Notes under the pieces: generated by a model | Database searches by the model: none | The model's input: only the letters and a program-made list of their open reading frames with translations | Told to the model about the DNA's origin: nothing | Shown: positions 55,222 to 64,000 of the stretch, piece after piece | How positions within the stretch are numbered: position 1 is the stretch's first letter | How the letters are laid out: each line of letters begins with the position of its first letter | Assembly: GCA_030248065.1 (NCBI GenBank) | Contig: JASAMV010001783.1 | Coordinates: 1 to 64,000, forward strand | Length of the DNA stretch: 64,000 nucleotides | Direction: 5' to 3' | Source of the DNA: Rhynchonema sp. JSB1_4 | Taxonomy: Eukaryota > Nematoda > Chromadorea > Monhysterida > Xyalidae | Program-made: the position numbers and the translations under genes

Positions 55222-58200
55222 ATGAGCCCAAGTGCAGCATTGTCCTATATTTTCCGCACGATGTCCACCGGCAATGATGACCCAGGATCATCTACAATTG
55301 TCCAACCGACCACAAGTCATGCTGCAATCAGAGATGAACTGGATTCAGAATATGGATTTGAGACCGAATCGGAATCCGGAGAGTCGATCAGGGCAGCCGG
55401 GTTGGTGCTTTTTTTGCTGATTTTGGGTTTCTTGTTCCTCCACTGTGGCATTGGGGCAAACTTGGTGCGCTGACCCGGTGGTCGGCAAAATTGTTTGCTC
55501 TGCAACCTATACTGGCAGGCGGAAAAAAACCGGTTTTTTTCGGAAAAAACCCGTTTTTTTAGACCCGAATACTTCTCCGTTTATTTTTCCGTGGGTACCT
55601 TTTCGGTTTTTGATCGGAAAAATATCGGTACTTTATTCCAATTTTGCCAAAAAATTGTAATGCAAAACTGATGAGTTTTTTGATTTTAGTGAAAAATTGG
55701 CTCCAGCACGAAAATTAACCGGCTCAAAATAAGCCACAAAGCGTGCAAACCAAGTGTTTTCGACTGACTTCAACACTCTTCAAGAACACTCTCGTCACTT
55801 CGAACAAATTTTGCACTGAAATTGTTATATTTTTCGAAATTACGTTCTTAAGTACTGGAAAAATATTTGGAAAAAAACGGTTTTTTCCGGAAAAAAAACC
55901 GTTTTTTTTTTCACGAAAAATAAAAAACGGTTCTTTATGACAGTATACTGCAACCCACCTTTTGTCACCTGTGGGAGATATTTCTCGCAGACTGGGTGGA
56001 ATTCAGAAAACAAAGTCAAGCTCAACGTCAAAGTCAGATGTTCCGGCGTCACGCTGGCTCGTGCAGCAGACGCAATTTTCTAAACGAAGGGTCAACTTTG
56101 ACGCATTATTGTGCAAGGCTGGATGCTTATCTAGCCAAAATATTAGGGATGTAACAGAAGCGTTTTGTGAGAGTATTTCTGAGTTTCATGAATTTCTGAA
56201 AAGAGGCAAAGAAATGAACAGACGATCGCCAACGGAGGTGCAAAAAATTTTGACTGCGGTCAATGATCGCCACATTATTTCAATACCGTTAGTCAGAAAC
56301 TATTATAACTCAGAAATAATCTTCTGAAACGCTTGTGCTACGTCCTTGAAATAACAGTATGCCGAGAAACGCATCCAATCATGCACAATAATGCGTCAAA
56401 GTTGACCCTTCGTTTAGAAAATCGCGTCTGCTGCACGAGCCAGCGTGACGCCGAAACATCTGACTTTGAACTTTGACGTTGGGTTTGACGGTGAGCTTGA
56501 CTTTGTTTTGTGAATTCCAGCCTATGTCATGTGTGTCTGATTCAAGTGCACATTCCACACTGGCTGCATGGGTATTTGCTGTTCGAAAAGTTTCACACGC
56601 GCGTTAGGCGAAGGGAAATAAGTGAACCGAAACAAACTGCTCTGTTTTCTTCAACACGAAAAAATCAAATGAGAATAAAAATGAACAAAACAATAACGAA
56701 ACAATCAAATATGGCAGCCGAGCACGGCATTATTCGGGCTACATATTTGATCTTGATGTTTTGAAGCGGCTTATGGAATGTTTCGCTCACGCTATAAGTT
56801 GTGGGGACAAACTGAGCAGAAACAATAATGTATAGTCCAGCCACGAACTCATGAGACGACTTTTTTTTGAAATTGGCTTGTGCGGATCCAACAATGTTCC
56901 GGTTCCACGTATTTCGGAAATGAAAGAAAGAGAAACGCACGTATTTTTTAAAAACACGCTCTCCACTCGGTGCGTAAATTCCCTTTTGACTCCCAAAACA
57001 TTTGTGTGCTGAACAACGCTGCTGTTCGCGTAAGCACGCAACAAATTGAGGAATTGAGGTCAGCCAGCTGGAACTTGTCATCATCTCCCTCAGCCAATCT
57101 CTTTATTTTGTTTGCGAAAACGCGTGTGTCTGGAGCATTTTTGAATGCGGCCAAGCAAGCTTTAAAAAAAGTCGTCTCATGAGCTGGTGGCTGGACTATA
57201 CTGTCATCTTGATGGTGTAAAAAACAGTTCCAACAAAACAAAGACAATCACGAAACAATCATCAAAACGTTGCAGTCGAAAGCGCAAGGAAGAATTGGAC
57301 CAGAAACAAAGGCCTGGGCGAGAGCCGAAAGCAAGTCGCACGGTATTGGATGACGAGCGAAGGAAGCACGCACACCGACAGGGACTGTTGGCACAAATGG
57401 ACGCGGTATGTGGTGGGGGTCGAAATGGAAATAATTCCGGACATCATTTCAGTGACTGCTACGTTTTGACCGCGTCTTGGTTTTTGTCTCGGGACCGACA
57501 GTGAACCGTAGTTTTATGACAGGGTTGTGAGGACTGATTTTGACCACCGTGTGAGTTGTTTGTACTTTTACGCTGGTCAAAATTAGTGTTCCAAAATGTG
57601 GACCAAATAAAAATTACGATGACCGAGACAGTTGTTATTCAGTGCAGCTGGGAGCACGCTGGCTATTCCGTGCTCTTTGTTGGTGCGTAAAATGTATTTT
57701 GACTGTCGCACTAGCTTGCCAACTCTGCTGTTACCGTGATGGCGACTTTCATTTTTGTAAGCGCATTTTATAATACACTATAAAGAACACGTATATCTAC
57801 ATATTTCTATCACCACAGAGAATATTCACTGCACGGAGCAGTAATTAGGAGGTTAACGATAGATTCGAGACCAAAAATTCGTTCACTATGCAGATGGGTC
57901 GCTATACGAAGGTTCATATAGAAGAGAGAGAGTCAACTGTATATTATGACCAATCCTAATTTGCAGCACACACGACATAAACATCTGATCAATCAATATC
58001 TGCTCTACTACCCTGGCGCCACCAAACTGTTGCAGCGTGACACGTCAGTTTTATTTCTTGGTTTTGTTTTTTTTGAAAAGAGAAAACAAAGAAATAATAA
58101 TAATAAATAATAAATAATAATCATCACAAGGTCGCGCGAAACTTTGCTTTTTTTAGATCTCGAGACAGAACAGATTTGGACATGATAAGATCGAGTCACC

Positions 58201-61200
58201 AATTTGTGTGGGACGGCGACGTCGCTGATACTTGGTTGGTGTGTTGTTCCGTGTTATACTTTTTCGTCAACGTGAATTTTTCGACATTGTGAATCCCGAG
58301 CCTACGCCTGGGGTCTATCTCGCTTGAAACATCAGTGCCGGTGTTGACCAATGCACACATGTTCGTGCAGTGTTCAGTCGTCCGTGTGAATATGTCTGGT
58401 ATACGATAGTCAGTCTTTGATAAATTATTGATTTCTCAATTCTCTGCCACGCCAGTCCAAAAGTTTAGTTTTCAACGATCGCCCTGTATTTTCAGGGAGA
58501 AACGTCTGGCGAAACGATACTACGACAAACTGTTCAAGGAGTATTGCATTGCCGACCTGAGTCGATACAGGGAGAATAAGGTTTGAAGATGTTTTCATTG
58601 ACCGAGGATTGGTTGGATGAGAAGGGTTTTTTATGATTGATTGGTTGGTGCTTTTCGAAGCTTTCAAGGCGTCTGGCACGATGTTGAATACCATAACGAG
58701 GGGTGATATTTCGACACGATGTGAAGGTCAGTTGGGTGTAAAGGTCGGTGGACAGCTCTGTGTGAGAAAATTTAGTGTAAGCTCGGCGTAAGCTTGAAAC
58801 ATTGCACGCTGAGCAAACAGCAGACGCGCGTTTCTAAACGAAAGGTAAACTTTGACAGTTTGCTGTGCAAGCGTAAATTGTTTGTTTGCAATCTGGTTCA
58901 TTTAAGCTGGTTGCACAATCGTTGTAAAGGAATATTTGTAAGTTACCTAAGATTTTGCCGTAAGGCTGTTGGAACATTCATTGACGGCGGTGACAAATAT
59001 TTTGACGTCACCAGCTGATCGCAGCACGTAATCAAAACGGCTCCATAAAAGGTTGCGAAATTTATACATGTTGTTTAAAAACGCTTGTGCAACCAGCCCA
59101 AACAAACAATATTGCAAACAAACGATTTACACTTGCATAACAGACAGTCAAAGTTGACCTTTCGTTTAGAAACGCGCGTCTGCTGCTTGCTCAGCGTGCA
59201 ATGTTTCGAGCTTACGCCGAACTTCTGACCTTTCTCGCACCGAGCTTTCCACCGACATTTACACCCAACTGACCTTTACACCGTTTCGAAAATGTCGCCC
59301 AAGGGACGTCACACAGTCGACTGGATGTCTGAATTTTTTCATGTTGAAGAACATCGTGAACTATTGTTACCAGACCAAGGGCTGACATATGTACATTCGC
59401 TGAAACATTTTCTGTTTGACGATGTCCGATATGCGAGTAGTCAGTTACCGTGTTCGCTAAGATACAAGGCGACTTTATTTCTTTTGGGGGGTGGCTCTAT
59501 TTGTTTTTGGGCTATTTTTTGCTGACGGTGCCTGACACCACCACCGTCTCGCTTTATCACCCTCCTCCCCCCAATGTAGGGACTTCAAGTTGGAAGCCTC
59601 TAGGAATCCGATGGTTTTCTTGCGTTTTCGTTGATGTAATTTGGGGGGGGACATTTTGATGAACCTCAGTGCAATGTTTAAGGTTTCCAAAAGTATCAAA
59701 GTCTATCTCGCATAATACATCAATCTTTAATACGCGAAGAAGATTCAGTTTTTTGGACAGATTGTTTATTTTATCATGCTCTTCATTCGTTGTTCATTAA
59801 CAAACGTACACCCAACTATGAACAAACGTACACCCATGAAAAAATACAGACCCAAACCGATGTACAACTTGGTTCGATTATGGATTCCATTTGGTTGTGC
59901 TTTTGGGACGCCAAGGGAAGATCCCAGTGTCATCTTGCAGAAGAGCCCAATCGTTATTTTCTTCTTAGATTTTATGATGAATGTAAACTTTGAAAAAAAT
60001 TAGGACCAGACCTGTCACAAAGTTCCACGTGTAGACCTTATCCCAGATCGCCCTACGTTGGCGCGTTGAGAAAGAGGTCGTGGCTGGCAAGGGTCAATTC
60101 AAATGCGGCAATAAACGTTGTGAACAGACAAACGCGCTCACAAGTTGGGAGCTGAATTTCGGATACGTCGAAAATGATGTCAAAAAGAATGCGCTGGTTA
60201 AACTTCGTTAGTTGTTCATTTATTAGTTGTTGTTTCGTTGAATTTAGGATTATGGGTCGTGTTGCTGCACAACCGTGTGTGAACGTGGTGTGTTTCGGGA
60301 GTTCTTATACCACAGGTAAAACCAGTTGCTGGCAGCAGGGTTGTTTCAAAAAAAAAAAGTGGTCAATTAAAAAATTTTTTTTAAAAAAAAAATTTTTTTT
60401 TTGAAACTCAGATTTTGCTTTTTTTTTTAATAAAAAAAAGTTGCCCAAAATGGGCTGAAATGTCCAAAAATGGCCTTTTTCGAGGCAAAAAATTGACACT
60501 TTTTTTCTGTGGACGAGACAATTTTTCCAAAATCGCGCCTGCGGCGCCCTGTATTGTCCCCAAATCCGCACAGGGATGCGCGGGGCTGGTCTTTTATAGT
60601 GATGTGGCACCGATAATGTACTACTACATGCTACTACACATGTATATATGCAGGTCTGGTGCAAAACCGGGCGCGCAAAGTCGATCTGACGCGCAAGATT
60701 TGGGCTGTAATCGATATTTTGATGGTCGTATATCAGATATACGGCATTAGATGCATTAAAATACGTTGTACGGCATGCTACAATACATCAGAGTAACATC
60801 GTTAGTGAACATCAACCTCAGACTGGTCGGAGACCATGGAATCTGCACAATACTACCGGGTGTCACCACACAAGTTCGGTCTGAGGCGAAAATTTTTCAA
60901 TTTTTGAAAAATATGTTGTATCGATTTCATTTATCCTGAAACGTCGTTTGCAACACTTTTTCTAATAAAAAAATTTTTCGTCAAAAAAAAATCAAAAAAA
61001 AATTTTTTTTTTAAAAAAAAAAAGCTCGTTAATAAAAAAATTTTTTTTTTCAACCCTGGCTGGCAGTGCATTGCCAGTGGCGAAAAAACTGCTTCCTTTG
61101 ATGGGATCAGTTTTGGACCTGGCACTGGCATTAACTTTGTGAAGAATATTTACCATTTTGATCAGCGGGCACGTGGGGACATCTTATGTGGCATAGATTT

Positions 61201-62079
61201 GGGTCAGAACTCTCAGACACCCTGGATAGAGGATCTCACCGAAATGAAACATCAAGATTTTCAGGTCTCTGCCCTGATTGTTCAACCAAACTCAACTATC
61301 ATCACAAGTGCGTCCCGTATTTATACATTTTAAAAATCATTAATTTCTGTGTTTATTTAAAAATAACATTTCGAGAAGAAAACGTGCGGAACAGAAACCG
61401 AAAAAGGCCAAATACACTAATGAAGCGCGGACGGAAGCGAAAGAAGAAAGTGAGGATACGCCAAGTGGGTCAGCGGAGGCTGGGGAGGCCGAGAAAGGTT
61501 TGTGTGGTGACAGAACGTTGTGACAATTCTTGGAGAGACCAACGAGTGTGAATAAATTAGTGTGCTCAGGCCAGACCTGCAATTTGAACCAACTTATTGA
61601 ACGCAAAATGTATCAGAATGAGTTATGCTTCATCGAAGATAGACCTGACTTTGTTTACCGGCAGAAAACTGCTCATCTGCATCTCTATTGAAAACTTAAA
61701 ATTCCTAAAACACGTCATGAAATTCATTCACATTTGACGGCGTTTGGCTTCGATTGCTGGCTCTGTTCAGCTTTATGATGGCTGTGATTAGATGGCAGCG
61801 ACTCGGACTGCATCAGCAAGCCGCCGCCTATTTTCGATGAAACATCAAAATTCAGTTTTTGGCCCGAAATAATGAATTGAAATTTATCTAATTGATGTAA
61901 ATTTTAATTTGCTGTGGTAATTAATTTCGTTGAAAATGACTTTCAGTCCCTGCGGAGTCCACCACAATTCAATTGCCCGCCAAACCGGATGCGTGGAAAC
62001 AACCCGCTGAAGTTGAGGAAGATAAATCAAGGTACGTTTTTTTCATTGTCCTCTTTGTTGGGTTTTTGTGCTAGTATTA

Positions 62080-62151
<72 letters not shown>

Positions 62152-62244
62152 TGCACTCCCTCGCGCATCATTTTATTGACTTTTTTATTCTTTTTTCACA
62201 GGGACGAAGAATTCGAGGAGTTTCTTGATGACCTGTTACTGTGA
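55222..62244 (+). CDS. FRA10AC1: FRA10AC1 homologue (10 exons, complete)
   Basis: Nuclear protein found in human spliceosomal C-complex preparations. Exons: 55222-55400, 57276-57405, 57967-58043, 58157-58234, 58496-58580, 60047-60206, 61265-61307, 61376-61497, 61947-62031, 62202-62244. GT-AG borders and phases all match; total 1002 nt, 333 residues plus stop, close to the human length of about 315. The N-terminus is acidic (DSEYGFETESESGES), then RKRKEELD. Family core: AQMDAHTRHKHLINQYLLYY, WEKRLAKRYYDKLFKEYCIA, DLSRYRENK, RWRVEKEVVAGKGQFKCGNK, NALVKLRLCPDCSTKLNYHH. Cys203/208 and Cys239/242 form a likely zinc-binding pair set. The tail is basic, then acidic (DEEFEEFLDDLLL), like human. A later ATG at 55261 is also possible as start. 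Exon 8 could begin 3 bp later. Confidence 0.95.
55508..55947. mobile_element. TATACTGGCA-family element, FRA10AC1 intron 1
   Basis: It starts TATACTGGCAGG and ends GACAGTATA, flanked by a perfect 8-bp duplication CTGCAACC (55500-55507, 55948-55955). It is the inverse of 4210-about 4664 across its whole length, including CTTAAGTACTGG and the central AGTGTTTTCGACTGACTTC block. These two are the best-preserved copies and define the family at about 440-455 bp. Confidence 0.9.
55983..56525. mobile_element. Foldback element sharing the AACGAAGGGTCAACTTTGAC core
   Basis: Left GGTGGAATTCAGAAAACAAA and its inverse at the right end (TTTGTTTTGTGAATTCCAGC) bound long arms containing GACGTCA-type and AGACGC..TTTCTAAACGAAGGG blocks. 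The loop holds about 200 bp. The arm core is shared with 58733-59285. Confidence 0.8.
56826..57212. mobile_element. Foldback element with TATAGTCC ends (second copy)
   Basis: Left GTATAGTCCAGCCACGAACT, right AGCTGGTGGCTGGACTATAC, inverted, with arms through CTCATGAGACGACTTTTTTT. The ends resemble those of 50333-50675 but the inside differs. It stops 60 bp before FRA10AC1 exon 2. Confidence 0.75.
57531..57596. repeat. Small inverted repeat (GACCAGCGTAAAAG family), copy 2
   Basis: GGACTGATTTTGACCACCGT and, inverted, CTTTTACGCTGGTCAAAATT around a short loop. It is related to 9877-9963. Confidence 0.5.
58733..59285. mobile_element. Foldback element sharing the AACGAAAGGTCAACTTTGAC core, copy 2
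   Basis: Left TGGGTGTAAAGGTCGGTGGA, right TCCACCGACATTTACACCCA. The arms carry TGCACGCTGAGCAAACAGCA and GACGCGCGTTTCTAAACG as in the 55983-56525 element. It lies in FRA10AC1 intron 5. The loop is about 170 bp. Confidence 0.82.
60336..61058. mobile_element. hAT-like element with CAGGGTTG ends, FRA10AC1 intron 6
   Basis: It starts CAGGGTTG and ends CAACCCTG, with a perfect 8-bp duplication GCTGGCAG (60328-60335, 61059-61066). Subterminal A/T homopolymer palindromes line both ends. The interior has an ATCGCGCCTGCGGCGCCC hairpin and a GACTGGTCGGAGACCATGGA block that recurs inverted at about 168-187. No ORF is credible. Confidence 0.85.
62074..62151. repeat. (ATT)n microsatellite, FRA10AC1 intron 9
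   Basis: About 25 uninterrupted ATT units. It produces the artificial poly-Leu frame on the + strand. Confidence 0.97.
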
Positions 62245-62464
62245 TTCACTTCGTTTTTCTTTTTGGTCAACTTGAGTGCATAAAATGGTGGTGCATACAT
62301 GTAATTTCTGCTCGCTGTCTCGATAATATCGTTATCTGGATTTGGTTCATTTCGTGCCGACCCACACTCGCTCGCAGTGTTGGTGTACATCAATTACAAG
62401 TGTAACACATTGAAAATACCGAAATCCACATGAAGTAAAAAAATTAAGAAGATCTAGCCAAAAA

Positions 62465-64000
62465 ATGGACAAACTTCACAAGCCGCACGAGCAGCGTTTC
62501 GTGAGCGAATTAGTGAACGTGCGGGAATTTCTGGAAAATGCTGTTCGTTCGTATGAGAAGCTGGCTGAACCGACCAGTAGTGTGGCGCAGGAAGGTGCGT
62601 TTGAGAATGTTTGGTTCTTTGTCTTTTTCGTTGTGCGCACTCGTTTACACCTCTCATTGCAAAACTGTGATCCTGAACCGCCACACCAAACGTATACTCT
62701 GACAATTCTTTTGGGAGAAACTTTTCAAACGCGTTGCCTGATCCGTAAAGCGCATGACGCGTGCACTGGCTATAGCGGTCACGTGACTTTCGTAGCCAGT
62801 GCACGCATGATGAGCTTGACGGATTAGGCAACGCGGTTGAAAAGTTTCTCCCAAAAGAATTGCCAGAGTATACGCTCCCGGAAGGACTCGAACCTCCGAC
62901 CTCCCAGCCACCAGGCCTGGATAGCCAGTTGCTCTACCAACTGAGCTACGGGAACGCGGTCTGGCTGCGGCTCACAATCACTCATAAACCCAACGCACGC
63001 ACGCTCAATACACTGTGCACCGCAGCACACACACATAATACCGGTCCGTTCGTTATGCGCCTCGACGCGTATGGGTGTGTGTCTATTCGCCAGACCACAA
63101 AACTATAACTGGCTTTTGCTATTTTGATACGCTGCGCACAGTCAGAAGATCAGCTTTGCTTTTGTTCTGAGCAGATTTCATGTAATTTGTGAAACATTTT
63201 TGTCTAAGCGACCTTTGACGTGTGATATCTGTCACCAGCCAACCGTGAATTTAATGATAGGAAAGTATTTTGCAACTCCCATCGTGAATCGTCGTGGACA
63301 GTTACGCAGCACGAACTGCAGAGCGTGTTATCATGCCCATTGCATTGCATAACATTCGTAACTACCATCCTAGTCTCTTGATGTTGATGGTGATATTGGA
63401 CTTCTAGTCTGTCTCTATTATGAACATTCCTTATTGTGATCGAAAAACCCGATTATTTAGCGGACTGCAATTTTGAAATTTTTTTTGAGACTTGGCCTGC
63501 AGCAGTGCCACCGACGCGGGCACGCCGCAGTTTCTGGATCGAGTGATGAAACATCATCTGGTTGGACAGTTGAATTGTGGCGACGAGATTGTGGATGAAT
63601 TGGAGAAGATCTGCAGGTGGGTGACGGAATTATTATCGATTGATTGGGAATCTTTGATCAGATAGTGAAGCGCAATCAAACCATCCCTTCCCAAGTCGAT
63701 CTTGATCATCAGACACGTTTGTGACAATGGTCCCGGTGCACTGCTTGCGTCAGGATCGGAAGAACACGGGTCGCTTTATTTCGGCTTTTGATTATTTTGC
63801 CGATCACTGAGTTGAATTTGAAGGGATGTGAATAACCACGAAGTGTTAACTGATGAGCGTACATACTGCAAAATCAACGATAACAGGAGTTTGAGCTAAA
63901 TTTTTCTTGCGGTTCTTTCAGCCCAGACGTTCTGAAATGCGGCGGTGAGCTGAATGCGGACAAAATCTGTTCGGATAAGTTGCACACTGACGCTGACTTG
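62465..64000 (+). CDS. Unrecognised gene, 5' part, runs off window
   Basis: Exon 62465-62594 opens MDKLHKPHEQRFVSELVNVR, FLENAVRSYEKLAEP and ends at donor GAAG|GTGCGT (phase 1). Two further coding blocks have good borders: about 63500-63616 (TPQFLDRVMKHHLVGQLNCG, DEIVDELEKICR, donor CAG|GTGGGT) and from 63921 (SPDVLKCGGELNADKICSDK, open to the window end). Blocks two and three join in phase. Block one does not join block two directly, so a small exon between 62595 and 63498 is probably missing. Helical, cytosolic-looking; no family recognised. It starts 220 bp after the FRA10AC1 stop. Confidence 0.65.
62691..62874. mobile_element. Palindromic element abutting a tRNA-like gene
   Basis: CGTATACTCTGACAATTCTT at the left and AAGAATTGCCAGAGTATACG at the right, with arms continuing through TTTTGGGAGAAACTTTTCAA and GCGTTGCCTGATCCG. 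The centre is GCACTGGCTA..TAGCCAGTGC. It ends exactly at the 3' end of the tRNA-like sequence. Confidence 0.85.
62874..62955 (-). tRNA. tRNA-like gene, anticodon arm atypical
   Basis: On the minus strand: 7-bp acceptor stem GTTCCCG/CGGGAGC (one G-T pair), D arm GCTCAGTTGGTAGAGC, and T arm GGAGGTTCGAGTCCTTC, so A and B boxes are both good. Total 82 nt. The 33 nt between the D and T arms are about ten too many and contain CCAGGCCTGG, a palindrome. Either a short intron or a rearranged anticodon arm is present, so I assign no anticodon. It could be a pseudogene or SINE head. Confidence 0.55.

Noticed and set aside
61914..62228. Frame with a long poly-Leu stretch
   Set aside because: Produced by the ATT microsatellite between two FRA10AC1 exons.

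Overview
This is an invertebrate animal genome window. The genes are split by many GT-AG introns, and the proteins are typically metazoan: liprin-alpha, an SLC36 transporter and FRA10AC1. No transposase, rRNA or prokaryotic-style gene cluster was recognised. I cannot name the phylum. The single-copy genes fit an ecdysozoan-type invertebrate with long introns and many small non-autonomous DNA transposons.

Layout. (1) 1-9.5 kb is gene-free flank packed with nested MITEs, poly-G tracts and palindromes. (2) 9.56-53.82 kb, + strand, is one liprin-alpha (PPFIA/SYD-2) gene. I resolved 30 exons whose splice phases join into one open frame of 1329 codons: conserved N-terminus, long coiled coil, disordered middle and three SAM domains. 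(3) Its 17.8-kb third intron (14213-32051) holds a complete antisense SLC36-type amino-acid transporter gene of 9 exons and 490 codons (17783-20946, - strand). The same intron has exon-like Asn-rich ORFs at 30.5-31.9 kb that could be an alternative liprin start or a separate small gene. (4) 55.22-62.24 kb, + strand, is a complete 10-exon FRA10AC1 homologue of 333 codons. (5) From 62.465 kb, + strand, an unrecognised gene begins 220 bp downstream and runs off the window.

The introns and flanks are a museum of small transposons. Several have intact 8-bp target-site duplications (hAT-like), two nested ones have 3-bp TWA duplications (PIF/Harbinger-like), one has TA (Tc1/mariner-like), and several are large foldbacks with arms up to several hundred bases.

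Two signals do not belong to any standard feature class. The 9-mer TGAAACATC (either strand) occurs at least 22 times where about 0.5 is expected by chance. A 181-bp tract (18832-19012) contains no G at all and directly abuts a perfect hairpin.

The genes look functionally independent (synaptic scaffold, lysosomal/plasma-membrane amino-acid transport, pre-mRNA splicing). The notable arrangements are the antisense nesting and the tight head-to-tail spacing of the last two genes.
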